NCBI RefSeq assembly: GCF_002564105.1
Contig: NZ_PDBX01000001.1
Span: forward strand, 372,001-436,000
Direction of reading: 5' to 3'
Origin: Collimonas sp. PA-H2
GTDB taxonomy: Bacteria; Pseudomonadota; Gammaproteobacteria; Burkholderiales; Burkholderiaceae_D
DNA length: 64,000 nucleotides
In this document: in pieces, positions 16,566 to 25,864 of the stretch
How the letters are laid out: each line of letters opens with the position of its first letter
Position numbering within the stretch: the first letter of the stretch is position 1
Notes under the pieces: generated by a model
Database searches by the model: none
Seen by the model: the letters and a program-made list of their open reading frames with translations, nothing else
What the model was told of the DNA's origin: nothing
Position numbers and translations under genes: made by a program

Positions 16566-17477
16566 TCAATGGATTCCACTCAGCATTGGCATGATGGTTC
16601 GGATAATCTGGATCACAGCCGGCCCCATGATGACCATGATAATTGACGGGAATATGAACACCACCAAGGGAAACAGCATTTTTGTCGGAACCTTGGCGGC
16701 CATTGCCTCGGCGCGTATTTGCCTTTTGTGCCGCAGATCATCGGAAAATACCCGCAACGATTCGCCGATGCTTGTTCCGAATTTGTCTGCTTGCGTCAGC
16801 ATGGAGGCGAATATGCCTATTTCCTCAACCCCCGTGCGCAGCGCGAGATTGCGCAGGGATTTCTCCCGCGTGCCGCCCGCCCTCATCTCCAGGTTGGTCA
16901 AGTGCAGTTCTTCTGCCAAGGCGACGCTCTTGATCTTGATTTCATCAGCCACCTTGGTAAGGCCGGCATCCAGTCCTAAACCCGCTTCGACGCAAACCAG
17001 CATCAGATCGGAGGCGTCGGGAAAGCTTTCGAAAATTTCGCGCCTGCGCATTTTTATCTTCCAGTGCAGCAGCGCATTCGGCAGATAACAGCCGATCATG
17101 GCTGCCAGCATCAGGTACAGCAAAAACGCCATGCCATCAGATTGCGTGGTTGTTCTGAGCGCCAGGAATGCCAGCGCCGCAAAGACCAGCGGCAACAAGG
17201 TCTTGATGCCAAAATAGATCAGGCGGGCGTCGCCATGCCGGATGCCGGCATTGAAAAACTTGATCCGTAGCGGCGATGCTTCCCAATTGCCGGTTGGCGA
17301 AGACAGATTGGCAAAGGGACCGACCAGATTGACCATGGTTTCTGTCCAGCGTGGTTTTTCGGCCGGATTAGACATTGCCTGCAGCCGCTGCTCTGTCTTG
17401 GTTGGCGCCAGCCAGAGAAACAATCCCGCCAGCCCCAACGTTACAGTGAAGAAAACGAGCACGGAAAGTATTAACAT
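16566..17477 (-). CDS. tadC: Tad pilus inner-membrane platform protein TadC
   Basis: The 303-residue protein is a type II secretion F-domain (GspF-like) membrane protein. Membrane helices lie near residues 5-25, 85-125 and 265-295, with the conserved block FPDASDLMLVCVEAGLGLDAGLTKVADE at about 147-175. With TadB it forms the inner-membrane platform turned by the TadA ATPase. It is the last gene of the tad operon, 11 bases after tadB. Confidence 0.9.
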   Translation of the reverse strand: MLILSVLVFFTVTLGLAGLFLWLAPTKTEQRLQAMSNPAEKPRWTETMVNLVGPFANLSSPTGNWEASPLRIKFFNAGIRHGDARLIYFGIKTLLPLVFAALAFLALRTTTQSDGMAFLLYLMLAAMIGCYLPNALLHWKIKMRRREIFESFPDASDLMLVCVEAGLGLDAGLTKVADEIKIKSVALAEELHLTNLEMRAGGTREKSLRNLALRTGVEEIGIFASMLTQADKFGTSIGESLRVFSDDLRHKRQIRAEAMAAKVPTKMLFPLVVFIFPSIIMVIMGPAVIQIIRTIMPMLSGIH

Positions 17478-17488
17478 TTCATTCTCCC

Positions 17489-18481
17489 TTAGACCCGGAT
17501 CTTGATTATTTTTCTGAGGACAAAAATGCCGACGACCATCAAGATAAGCATGTATTTAATGATCGCAATGCCGATAGGATCGTGCCACAAGGGCGCCATG
17601 AAATCCGGATTCAGGAGACTCATGGCAGCGCCCAATGCGAATGGCATGAGCCCCAGGATCCAGGCCGACAGCCGTCCCTCGGACGACAATACCTTGACCC
17701 TGGAAAGCAGCTTCAGGCGCTCACGGATCAAGCGGCTCAGATTGCTGAGCACGTCGGTCAGGTTTCCGCCTGAATCGCGCTGAATCAGTACCGCGACCAC
17801 GAAATAACGCAGATCGGTGATCGGCACCCGTTCACTCAGGTTGGTCAGAGCCTGTTGCAGCGATACGCCGAAATTGACTTCATCGTGGACGATGCGGAAT
17901 TCGCCGGCAATCGGCTCCGCCATTTCTTCTCCGGCCATTTGCAGGCCGGACGAAAAGGCATGGCCGGAACGCAACGCCCTGGTGATCAGGTCAAGCACAT
18001 CAGGCAGCTGCTGTTCAATCTTGGTCAGACGGCGGCTGCGCTTATGACGCACATACAGCAGAGGCAGAGCCGCAAACGCGACGCCAACCGCCCCCCCCAG
18101 CAGGATGGATTGATGAACCAGGAAAGTCATCGCCAGGCACCCCGCTACACCCAATGCCAGGCATGACAGCAGCAGCTTGGATACGGTCCAGTCGAGCCCC
18201 GCCTGGAGAATGAATCTGTCCAGTCTGCGCGCCCTGGGAAGGTTCAGCAATATCCGCTCGAATACCGGAATTTCACTCAGCATCCGCTGTTTCAACAGTT
18301 GCGATTGCTTGGTTTTATCAAGAGAAGCGGAGAGCGCCTGCAAGCGCTTGGCAATCTTCCTGGCTTGCGGTCCTCTGTATGATTTCCACATCATGAAGAG
18401 GCCTTCCAGCAGCAGGACCACCGCGACGAAAACAAGCACCGACAAGATCAGGAAGACGTTGCCGCCAATTGATTGCAGCAT
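17489..18481 (-). CDS. tadB: Tad pilus inner-membrane platform protein TadB
   Basis: The 330-residue TadB homologue has an F-domain with EQQLPDVLDLITRALRSGHAFSSGLQMAGEE and helices at both ends. The ATG at 18481 has AAAGGAGC eight bases upstream; an in-frame ATG at 18499 would overlap the tadA stop by four bases and is the alternative. It works with TadC as the platform for pilus assembly. Confidence 0.9.
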   Translation of the reverse strand: MLQSIGGNVFLILSVLVFVAVVLLLEGLFMMWKSYRGPQARKIAKRLQALSASLDKTKQSQLLKQRMLSEIPVFERILLNLPRARRLDRFILQAGLDWTVSKLLLSCLALGVAGCLAMTFLVHQSILLGGAVGVAFAALPLLYVRHKRSRRLTKIEQQLPDVLDLITRALRSGHAFSSGLQMAGEEMAEPIAGEFRIVHDEVNFGVSLQQALTNLSERVPITDLRYFVVAVLIQRDSGGNLTDVLSNLSRLIRERLKLLSRVKVLSSEGRLSAWILGLMPFALGAAMSLLNPDFMAPLWHDPIGIAIIKYMLILMVVGIFVLRKIIKIRV

Positions 18482-18495
18482 GATTGCCGCTCCTT

Positions 18496-19842
18496 TCATT
18501 GATAGCGTTTGGTGGGATCGAACATCGCGTCCGGCAATACCACGCCAAACGAGCGCAGGCGCTCTGCAAACTTCGGCCTCACGCCAGTCGCATGAAAATA
18601 GCCTTGGACCTCGCCTTCGATGCCAATGCCGGTTTGCTTGAAGGCGAATATCTCTTGCATGGTGATGACATCGCCCTCCATGCCGGTCAATTCCTGGATG
18701 CTGGTGATTTTCCGCTTGCCGTCGATCAGCCTGATGGATTGAATCATTACCGTGATGGCGGAAGCAATCTGCTGTCGCGCGGCCTTGTGCGGCAGATTCA
18801 GATTTGCCATGCCGACCATGTTTTCCAGCCTGGAAAGCGCATCTCGCGGCGTATTGGCATGGATGGTAGTGAGCGACCCTTCGTGGCCGGTGTTCATGGC
18901 TTGCAGCATGTCGGCCGCTTCGGCGCCGCGCACTTCGCCGATCACGATCCGGTCGGGCCGCATGCGCAGCGCGTTGCGCACCAGTGCGCGCTGGGTAATC
19001 TCGCCCTTGCCCTCGATATTCATCGGCCGCGTTTCCATGCGCACCACGTGCGGCTGCTGCATCTGCAGCTCCGCCGCGTCTTCGATAGTGACGATCCGCT
19101 CCGATACCGGAATGTATCCGGACAGGATGTTCAGCAAGGTTGTCTTGCCGGAGCCGGTACCGCCGGAGATGATCATGTTGATCTTGGCCTTGCTCAAGCC
19201 TTCCAGCATGAAAGCCATTTCCGCAGTCAAACTCTTGTATTCCTCGACCAGATTGTTCATCTTGAGCGGAATATGCGCAAACCGGCGAATCGACATCATG
19301 GGGCCATCTAGCGCCACCGGTGGAATCACCGCGTTGACGCGGGAGCCGTCAGGCAGCCTGGCGTCCACCATGGGGCTGGATTCATCTATCCGCCGGCCGA
19401 CCAAAGATACGATCTTGTCGATGATGCGCAGCAGGTGCTTCTCATCGGTAAAGGTGACGTTGGTAAGTTCCAGCTTGCCCCTGCGTTCCACATAGATCTG
19501 TTCGTAGGAGTTGACCAGGATGTCGGATACGGTCGGATCGGCCATCAGCAATTCAAGCGGGCCGAAGCCGAGCATTTCATGCTGGATGTCGCGGATCAGC
19601 GTACGTCGTTCGGCGTCGTTGATCAAGGCTTGCTCCTCCTGCAGCAGGCGCTCGATCATCGTGGTGATTTCCTGCCGCAGCATCTCGGGCGCCAGGGTTT
19701 CCAGCGCCGTCAAATCGAACTTGTCCAGCAGCTTGAGATGCATCCTGCCTTTCAGCATCTTGTACGAATCGCTTGCGACCTGCCCCTGGGCTTGCTCAGC
19801 CGGCTCTACCCTGACGGCGTTCAGTTTTTCTCGAAAAGACAT
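18496..19842 (-). CDS. tadA: Tad secretion ATPase TadA/CpaF
   Basis: The 448-residue hexameric ATPase of the Flp pilus has Walker A GGTGSGKT at residues 227-234, the Walker B/Asp-box regions after it (TIEDAAELQMQQPHVVRMETR; VIGEVRGAEAADMLQAMNTGHEGSLTTIHAN), and an N-terminal helical domain. It drives pilin extension from the cytoplasm. Length and motifs are standard for the family. Confidence 0.95.
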   Translation of the reverse strand: MSFREKLNAVRVEPAEQAQGQVASDSYKMLKGRMHLKLLDKFDLTALETLAPEMLRQEITTMIERLLQEEQALINDAERRTLIRDIQHEMLGFGPLELLMADPTVSDILVNSYEQIYVERRGKLELTNVTFTDEKHLLRIIDKIVSLVGRRIDESSPMVDARLPDGSRVNAVIPPVALDGPMMSIRRFAHIPLKMNNLVEEYKSLTAEMAFMLEGLSKAKINMIISGGTGSGKTTLLNILSGYIPVSERIVTIEDAAELQMQQPHVVRMETRPMNIEGKGEITQRALVRNALRMRPDRIVIGEVRGAEAADMLQAMNTGHEGSLTTIHANTPRDALSRLENMVGMANLNLPHKAARQQIASAITVMIQSIRLIDGKRKITSIQELTGMEGDVITMQEIFAFKQTGIGIEGEVQGYFHATGVRPKFAERLRSFGVVLPDAMFDPTKRYQ

Positions 19843-19904
19843 TTTATATGCTCCGGTTATGCTCGCTGGCTCACGCTGGAGTGGTTGGAAATATATGGCT
19901 CGGT

Positions 19905-21056
19905 TTACGCCCGCCTGAACAAGCGGCCCAGCAAACCGCGGCTTTCTTCTTCCCTGGGACTGAGCGACAGCGCGAACGCCGCCAGGTTCTTGGTCACGGC
20001 GTTGGAACGCGCCGTTTCAATCATCGGGTCGCCGTGATTGATCGAGGCATTCACCTCTTTGTACGAATTGGGAACCGTGTGCAGGGTGACCGCCCCCAAG
20101 GAGTTCCGGATACGATCAATTCCGATTTCACCGCCCTTCTCGAAGCGGTTGACAATCAACTCGACCTTGTTCGCCGGATAGCCCAAAGACCTGAATATCG
20201 CCAGCAACTTCTTGGCATTCCTGAGATAGGGCAAGCCGGCCTGCAATACCGGGAAAATGCGGTCGGCACGATCCAGCGCCCTGATCGTCAGCGTGTCCAG
20301 GGTCCGGCCTGCATCGAGCAATATAAAGTCGTACTGCGTTACCGCCAGGTTGAGGATGGCATCGACATGTTCCGGCTTCAACTCCATGGCTTGCGCGGGA
20401 TCCTCCGGCGCCGCCAGTATGCTGTAGTTGGGCGCCACCCTGACGGTGCTTGCAGCCAGGAAGGAAGCATCCAGCCGGCTGATGTCGCGGGCAACGTCGG
20501 CTAGGGTAGATGCGGGATCGCCATCATGCACGAACGACAGCGCTTCGCCGAACTGCAGATTCAGGTCGATCAGCAGCACCGATTTGCTTTCCGCCAGCTG
20601 CCAGCCGAGATTGGTCGCCAGGAAAGTAGCGCCGCTGCCGCCTTTGCACGGCATGAACGCCAGTATCCTGCCGAGCGTCTTGGCACGACCACCGATGCGC
20701 TTGGCCGCGATGCGGCCGACAGCGGCTTCCAGCGCCGCAGCAGTTACCGGCGAGGGTAGTACTTCCCGTACGCCGGCGCGCATCGAGTTGATCAGGAATT
20801 CCGGCGTGTGGGTGGCGCACAGCAAAATCACGGCAATGCTCGGATGATGGGTAGTGACATATTCGACCTGGGCAAGTTCTGCCGGATCGCAGCACATGCC
20901 CTCGACCAGCATCAGGTCCGGCTGCTCCTGTTCCGCGACGATGCGCATCCGGCTTTTACCGCCTTCAACCAAGGTAGCCGAATGCGAGTAAGTACCCAGG
21001 ATCCTGCCCATTTCCTGCAGGTTGTTGATATTGGGAGAAATCACCGCGATCTTCAT
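19905..21056 (-). CDS. tadZ: Tad pilus localisation protein TadZ/CpaE
   Basis: This encodes 383 residues from the ATG of 21056, preceded by AGGGAAAAG; the longer frame to 21266 runs back into tadF out of frame. An N-terminal atypical receiver-like domain (MKIAVISPNINNLQEMGRIL...) is followed by a MinD/ParA-type ATPase with a deviant Walker A (CKGGSGATFLATNLGWQLA, about residues 138-156). TadZ places the Tad machine at the cell pole in relatives. Confidence 0.9.
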   Translation of the reverse strand: MKIAVISPNINNLQEMGRILGTYSHSATLVEGGKSRMRIVAEQEQPDLMLVEGMCCDPAELAQVEYVTTHHPSIAVILLCATHTPEFLINSMRAGVREVLPSPVTAAALEAAVGRIAAKRIGGRAKTLGRILAFMPCKGGSGATFLATNLGWQLAESKSVLLIDLNLQFGEALSFVHDGDPASTLADVARDISRLDASFLAASTVRVAPNYSILAAPEDPAQAMELKPEHVDAILNLAVTQYDFILLDAGRTLDTLTIRALDRADRIFPVLQAGLPYLRNAKKLLAIFRSLGYPANKVELIVNRFEKGGEIGIDRIRNSLGAVTLHTVPNSYKEVNASINHGDPMIETARSNAVTKNLAAFALSLSPREEESRGLLGRLFRRA

Positions 21057-21073
21057 TTTCTTTTCCCTAGGTG

Positions 21074-21502
21074 TTAGGAACAAATAGCAGCGCTGTTCGG
21101 ATCCAGCCGCATGACTTCCCGCGGCAGATAGGTCGAAAAGACGGGCATCGGGATGGCGGCCAGTGCGGCGCTGCCGGCGATGGGTGAGATCCACTGATAG
21201 TTGAGGCTGGTAATCGTTACCGTTACCCCTTGGCAGGTCGCCGCGGTGCATGCAGCAGGGCTCCACGCCAGGTTGATGTCGGCGATCTGCGGCAGCAGCG
21301 CCTGCATCTTCGCCAGGACTTTCGCCTTCTGGCCAGTGTCGTCGCAGACCACCGCATAACGCGCCCCGGCCCGGGTGGCTTCAGCCGCCGCGCTCCAGGT
21401 AAACAGCATGCGGCTGAAGTCGCTTATTCCCAGCAGAAAAGTCAGGAAGACGATCATCACCAGCGCGAATTCCACCACGGTGGCTCCAGATTGCTTTTTC
21501 AT
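21074..21502 (-). CDS. TadE/TadF-like pseudopilin
   Basis: The 142-residue protein starts MKKQSGATVVEFALVMIVFL, the G-x4-E prepilin-like cleavage and hydrophobic helix of TadE-family pseudopilins, followed by a periplasmic domain with two Cys (TAATC area and the terminal AAICS). Its start overlaps the stop of the upstream tadE gene by four bases. Presumably processed by the TadV peptidase. Confidence 0.85.
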   Translation of the reverse strand: MKKQSGATVVEFALVMIVFLTFLLGISDFSRMLFTWSAAAEATRAGARYAVVCDDTGQKAKVLAKMQALLPQIADINLAWSPAACTAATCQGVTVTITSLNYQWISPIAGSAALAAIPMPVFSTYLPREVMRLDPNSAAICS

Positions 21503-21939
21503 ATCGGGCTCCGCATGGTCGCACTGATATTGCTGTAGGAAATCTTGCCTGTCTTGTCTGCGAACGCAACGCCAAACACGCTGCCATACAAAGGGACGAA
21601 TTTATAGCCGCTTACCGTCACCTGCACGGTGTTGATCAGCGGATTGGAGCCGGCGGTCTGCCAGGTCGGCGTCAGCACGTTAGCCACGGTAAGGCCAAGC
21701 GCCAAGGGAGTTCCGGTGCCGGCAATATTCCCGTACACCACCAGATTCTGTGCTTCGGTAGTATGGGTTCCCGGCGTCTGCACCGATAGATAACGCACTG
21801 CATCTCGCACCGACTTGGTGATCGTGTTGTACTGGTACATCGCCCGGCCGAATTCCGTGGTAATGAAAGTCAGCAGCAGCAGCAATGGCAGGATCAAGGC
21901 AAATTCAACGATCGCCGTGCCTTTCTGTCTGGTTTTCAT
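21499..21939 (-). CDS. tadE: TadE-like pseudopilin
   Basis: The 146-residue protein starts MKTRQKGTAIVEFALILPLLLLL, with the G-x4-E motif at residues 7-12 and a long hydrophobic helix. Periplasmic C-terminal domain without recognised motif. It is part of the tad operon, ten bases after the TadG-like gene. Confidence 0.87.
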   Translation of the reverse strand: MKTRQKGTAIVEFALILPLLLLLTFITTEFGRAMYQYNTITKSVRDAVRYLSVQTPGTHTTEAQNLVVYGNIAGTGTPLALGLTVANVLTPTWQTAGSNPLINTVQVTVSGYKFVPLYGSVFGVAFADKTGKISYSNISATMRSPI

Positions 21940-21949
21940 GGCTGCTCTC

Positions 21950-23230
21950 CTATCGCACTAAAACCGGAACCAGCGGGCCGGCCGTACCGCCGGCCAATCC
22001 ATTCGTCGTACATGGGCTGCTGGTGCTGCCGGCATTGCCTCGAAACTCCAGCTGCACTGTTACTGTCGGTCCGCTCAACGGCTGCAGCATGAACATGCAT
22101 GCGTAATCGACGACCTTGTTCGACGTATCGACGATCGGCGCAGTCACCAGCCTTCTGCTGAAGCCGTACAAATTGTGCTGTCCGCCGACGCCCGGCGTAG
22201 CCAATGTCTTGAAGCCGTTTGTGCTCAAACCCGTAATGCTGTCTCCGCCGTTCAGACTGGTTCCCGTGTCGTCATAAGAGGCAAAGGCCGCGCGTTTGGC
22301 CATGAAACTTGCTGCACTCGGAGCCGAACCCGCTGCCGGCGTTCCCGACCAGGCGTTTTGCGGAGATGCGTTCTTCCAATTGGTCGAGGTATACGCATAA
22401 CCTGAAAAATCGGGATGATCGATGCTGGGCCCGGGATCATTGTTCTTGTATATGCCGAAGCGGTAATTCCACGGCGTATCCACGGTAGTCTGGGCGCCTG
22501 GCGTGCCTAAGGTGTCGCCCAGCTTGGTGCCGCAATATCCTGGTTCGCCCAGTTCCTTTTTGGTCTCGCTGGCGCTCGTGCTGCCGTCCAGGTTATACCA
22601 GCCCATTTCGCCGTTAGACTGTGTCCCGTTGCCGATCATGTTGACCCACTCGCCGACCTGGAATCCGTAGTTCGGCGCGGTCCCGCCCGCCTTGGGCTTC
22701 AGTCCGACCGGAATCGGACAGGTGGTCTGGGCGCTGGCCCGGGTCGCTACTGCCATCGCCAGGACATTCTTGGTATTCGTGTAAGCAGCCGTGTTGCCGG
22801 AAAAGGCGCCCATGGATTGCAGCAGCCACATATTCACGCCTGATTGCGTGTGCTGGCACTGGGCATACCTGGCGTTCGCGGCAACGGCAGTAGCGACATA
22901 GGCGGCATCCTTGAACGTGATATCGGCGCCGACCAGCTTGCCTTGACTGCTCCATGTGGCAGACTGGAAATTGACGTTATTCAGATTGCCGGCGGTAAGG
23001 CCGGCATTGGTGGCGCGCGTCAGCGCTGTGCTCTCGCCGTCAAGCTCTTGCGCGGCCGCCAGCGCACAACTATCCATCGCCGTCTGCAGTTCTGTTTTCA
23101 CGACGAAAAGATGGCCAAAGTCCAAGGCAATGGCCATGAAGCCCAGCAAAAACAGCAGGACGAGCGATACGGTGACTATCACGGCCCCGTCCTGGCGGTA
23201 ACACTGGCGATGAATGGCAACTCGGTTCAC
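21950..23230 (-). CDS. TadG-like pilus assembly protein
   Basis: The 426-residue protein has an N-terminal TadE/G-type segment (RQDGAVIVTVSLVLLFLLGFMAIALDFGHLFVVKTELQTAMDSCALAAAQEL, residues 12-63), the Flp-system signature in which a helix is followed by an Asp/Ala-rich segment. The large periplasmic region has many Gly, Ser, Thr and Asn and several cysteines. I see no von Willebrand A metal site, so it is the shorter TadG type. Confidence 0.82.
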   Translation of the reverse strand: MNRVAIHRQCYRQDGAVIVTVSLVLLFLLGFMAIALDFGHLFVVKTELQTAMDSCALAAAQELDGESTALTRATNAGLTAGNLNNVNFQSATWSSQGKLVGADITFKDAAYVATAVAANARYAQCQHTQSGVNMWLLQSMGAFSGNTAAYTNTKNVLAMAVATRASAQTTCPIPVGLKPKAGGTAPNYGFQVGEWVNMIGNGTQSNGEMGWYNLDGSTSASETKKELGEPGYCGTKLGDTLGTPGAQTTVDTPWNYRFGIYKNNDPGPSIDHPDFSGYAYTSTNWKNASPQNAWSGTPAAGSAPSAASFMAKRAAFASYDDTGTSLNGGDSITGLSTNGFKTLATPGVGGQHNLYGFSRRLVTAPIVDTSNKVVDYACMFMLQPLSGPTVTVQLEFRGNAGSTSSPCTTNGLAGGTAGPLVPVLVR

Positions 23231-23292
23231 GGTGACGCCTTTTTAAAATTGCGGCGAACAGATTTTTCGAGACTCCGGCTTTGACAAGAAAA

Positions 23293-23469
23293 TCAAGTAC
23301 AGGTCCCGCCTGTCAGGCAGGTGGCAACACGGGTAATGAAGTTAGAGAAGCTGTTGCCGGTAGTCAGAGCCTGGAGCGCCACGACCAGTGCAATGGATAT
23401 GACCGCAATGATCAAGGCATACTCAACGACCTGGGCGCCGTCTTCCTCTCGCAAGAATTGATGAAGCAT
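23293..23469 (-). CDS. flp: Flp-family pilin
   Basis: The 58-residue pilin has a short leader and the EEDGAQVVEYALI signature: cleavage after Gly11, Glu at +5 and Tyr at +6, then a hydrophobic helix (IIAVISIALVVALQALT). The C-terminus carries two Cys (ATCLTGGTCT), as in the pilin at 23536. The two genes are a recent-looking duplication. Confidence 0.85.
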   Translation of the reverse strand: MLHQFLREEDGAQVVEYALIIAVISIALVVALQALTTGNSFSNFITRVATCLTGGTCT

Positions 23470-23535
23470 GACAATCTCCTTTTGAACTGGCTGAACGAGG
23501 CGGCTGTGCGGCCACCTCGCCGATGCCGACCAACA

Positions 23536-23745
23536 TCAAGCGCATGTCGCTGTCGTCAGGCAGTTTGTTACACGGGTAATAAAAGATGCAAAGCCGCCGC
23601 CGCTGGCAGTAAGCGCCTTCAATGCCACGACCAGCGCGATCGACACGACAGCGATGATCAGCGCATACTCGACGACTTGAGCGCCGTCTTCGTCCTGTGC
23701 AAAGGAAGCGATGGACTGTTTGACCAATTTAAGATTAGCGTTCAT
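23536..23745 (-). CDS. flp: Flp-family pilin
   Basis: The 69-residue major-type Flp pilin has a leader to Gly21, then AQVVEYALIIAVVSIALVVALKAL with the EY pair, and a Cys-containing end (TNCLTTATCA). It lies between the lipoprotein gene and the second pilin. In Flp systems this peptide polymerises into the pilus fibre after processing by TadV. Confidence 0.9.
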   Translation of the reverse strand: MNANLKLVKQSIASFAQDEDGAQVVEYALIIAVVSIALVVALKALTASGGGFASFITRVTNCLTTATCA

Positions 23746-23907
23746 TTCTTGACCTCTTCAGATTAATTGTGAATCGAAATTGACTACCCTGACACTGCCT
23801 GGTTACAACCTGCTTCTCCTGCAAAGCCACAAAATGGCCTTCCTTTTTCCACTGGCGGCTTATGCTGCCGCCTTCATCATTAAAACCGCTGGTGCATCAT
23901 TCCGGCG

Positions 23908-24180
23908 TTACTGGGTGGCGCCGAGACTGCCGCCAATATTGATGACGTTGACCGCTGGCGGCGGCGCCTTGAAGCTTCCGTGATACAGATTGATGGCCTC
24001 CCTGGCCGCTTTGCCATCCATGCCTGCCACCTGGTCCGGATTCTTGCCGGCGTCAGGATTGATGGTCATCTTGAGTTTGGCTGCGCGTACGGCCTCGCCG
24101 AACTTGGTGTCGTAATTGGGGGTCACCGTTGAGCAGCCCGCCGTCAGGACGAGCAACAGTGCGATTGCGAGCTTGTTCAT
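23908..24180 (-). CDS. Small tad-locus lipoprotein
   Basis: The 90-residue lipoprotein has a signal ending in LTAGC (residues 12-16). It sits 11 bases after the secretin gene, where Burkholderiales tad loci often have a small lipoprotein that could act as secretin pilotin. The mature part has no recognised domain; the pilotin role is inferred from position only. Confidence 0.7.
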   Translation of the reverse strand: MNKLAIALLLVLTAGCSTVTPNYDTKFGEAVRAAKLKMTINPDAGKNPDQVAGMDGKAAREAINLYHGSFKAPPPAVNVINIGGSLGATQ

Positions 24181-24191
24181 GGACTTTCCTT

Positions 24192-25838
24192 TTATTTGGT
24201 TTCAGGAGTGGCGGCGGCATCTTCAGAACCAGCTGCCGGCGCCATGGCTGAAGCTTGAGCTGGAGCTTGAGCTGGAGCTTGAGCTTGAGCTGGAGCTGGA
24301 GCTGGAGCTGGAGCTGGAGCTGGAGCTGGAGCTGGAGCTTGAACTGGAGCTTGAGCTTGAGCTTGAGCTTGGGCTGGAGCCCGAGCCGGAGCTGGGGCGG
24401 ATCCTTCCAGGCTGCCGTTGAAATAAACCGCTGCACGACTAGGCACGACATGATTATCCGTTGGCAGTACAGGCGCTTCCGCCAGCGGTTTCACCAGATG
24501 CGGCGTAATCACGAACAACAGTTCCGTCTGATCGGTCTGGAACTCGGAACTCCTGAACAACGCCCCCAGCACCGGCACCTCGCCCAAGCCAGGGAAGCGC
24601 TTCATGGTTTCCGTGACATTGTTCTTGATCAGGCCGGCAATGGCGAAGCTTTGTCCGTCGTTGAGCTGGACGGTGGTATCTGCCCGCCGTACCGTCAGCG
24701 ATGGCAGCACTGCCGTGACGCCACCGACAGTCGTGAACGGCGAACCGAGCTGCGACAGATCCGATACTTCCGAGATCATCTTCAGATTGATGCGAGTGCC
24801 GTCCAGCACCGTAGGAGTGAACTTCACGCCGATGCCGAATTCCTTTTCTTCCAGCGTGATGGTAGGTACGCCAGCGTTGTTGGTCTGGGATACAGGAATG
24901 AAGATCTTGCCACCCGACAGGAAGCTGGCCTGTTGGCCGCTGATCGCCATGATGTTCGGTTCAGCCAGCACCCGTACCAGGCCGTCATCCTTTTGGCCAT
25001 CGAGATTTACCGCCGTCCGGCCGATCTTCAGCGCCTGCAGCAAGCCGCCTCCATTGCTGAGGAAACTGGATAGCAGGGAATAGACATTGCCTCCGCCATT
25101 GCTGGGGCGGGTCAGGTTGACGCTCGAACCGAGCTTGTCGAGCAGCGTCTTGCTGACCTCGGCGATCTTCACTTCCAGCATGACCTGCTGCGGCGTCATG
25201 ATGCGCAGCATGTTGACCACCTTCTTGCCGTCGCCGTAAGCAGTGGCCAGGCTGATCGCCTCATCGAGCTTGACGCCATCGCTGACTTGGCCCGTCAGCA
25301 CCAGTGCGTTTTCGGCGCCCCGTACCTTGATCCCGGTTTCTTCGGGCATCAATTCGTTCAGCTTGGCTTGCAAGGTACCCGGATCGACGGTAACGATGAT
25401 GTCCTTGATGACGCAGCGTCCGTCCGAACTCTGCAAGACCACATTCATGGATCCGGCCGACCTTCCCAGAAAGAACAGTTCGGTAGGGCTGAGCAACGTG
25501 ATGTCCACATCCGCCACGCCATCCGAAGCCGCTTGCGCCGGAGCCGGAGGTGCATTCGCCGGTCCCGGCGGCGCGGTCTTTTCATTCGATACAGCTGGCC
25601 GGCCAGCCCGGTTCGACGACTGGCCGCCGACCAGCATGCGTGCTGCAGGAACGTCCAGCCTGATGACACTCGACTTGCCAAGAGTGACGTAAGTGACAGG
25701 ATCAACCGTCACGGAGCCGCAAGGTCTCAGGCTAGAAGAACCTGGAGCGTGGCCGGCAACAGGTGCAGTTGCCGCGAAAGCGCCACCTGTCGCGGTCAAC
25801 GCGGCGACGAAAATCGCATTTCTGTAGTTGTTGTTCAC
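24192..25838 (-). CDS. rcpA: Tad outer-membrane secretin RcpA/CpaC
   Basis: The 548-residue protein has a signal peptide, an N-terminal pilus-assembly/BON-like part (GTLQAKLNELMPEETGIKVRGAENALVLTGQVSDG, about 152-190) and the secretin domain (about 240-455) with VPVLGALFRS and TELLFVITPHLVKPL. It forms the outer-membrane channel for the Flp pilus. Odd: after the secretin domain there is a tail of about 70 residues made of Ala-Pro and Ala-Gln dipeptides, encoded by a hexanucleotide tandem repeat. Confidence 0.93.
   Translation of the reverse strand: MNNNYRNAIFVAALTATGGAFAATAPVAGHAPGSSSLRPCGSVTVDPVTYVTLGKSSVIRLDVPAARMLVGGQSSNRAGRPAVSNEKTAPPGPANAPPAPAQAASDGVADVDITLLSPTELFFLGRSAGSMNVVLQSSDGRCVIKDIIVTVDPGTLQAKLNELMPEETGIKVRGAENALVLTGQVSDGVKLDEAISLATAYGDGKKVVNMLRIMTPQQVMLEVKIAEVSKTLLDKLGSSVNLTRPSNGGGNVYSLLSSFLSNGGGLLQALKIGRTAVNLDGQKDDGLVRVLAEPNIMAISGQQASFLSGGKIFIPVSQTNNAGVPTITLEEKEFGIGVKFTPTVLDGTRINLKMISEVSDLSQLGSPFTTVGGVTAVLPSLTVRRADTTVQLNDGQSFAIAGLIKNNVTETMKRFPGLGEVPVLGALFRSSEFQTDQTELLFVITPHLVKPLAEAPVLPTDNHVVPSRAAVYFNGSLEGSAPAPARAPAQAQAQAQAPVQAPAPAPAPAPAPAPAPAQAQAPAQAPAQASAMAPAAGSEDAAATPETK
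24250..24396 (-). repeat. Hexanucleotide tandem repeat in the secretin gene
   Basis: About 24 units of CCAGCT or CAAGCT (minus strand) encode the (Ala-Pro/Ala-Gln) tail. A 6-bp unit changes protein length without shifting frame. Confidence 0.85.
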
Positions 25839-25864
25839 TTGAACTGCTCCCTAGATTGTTTTAG

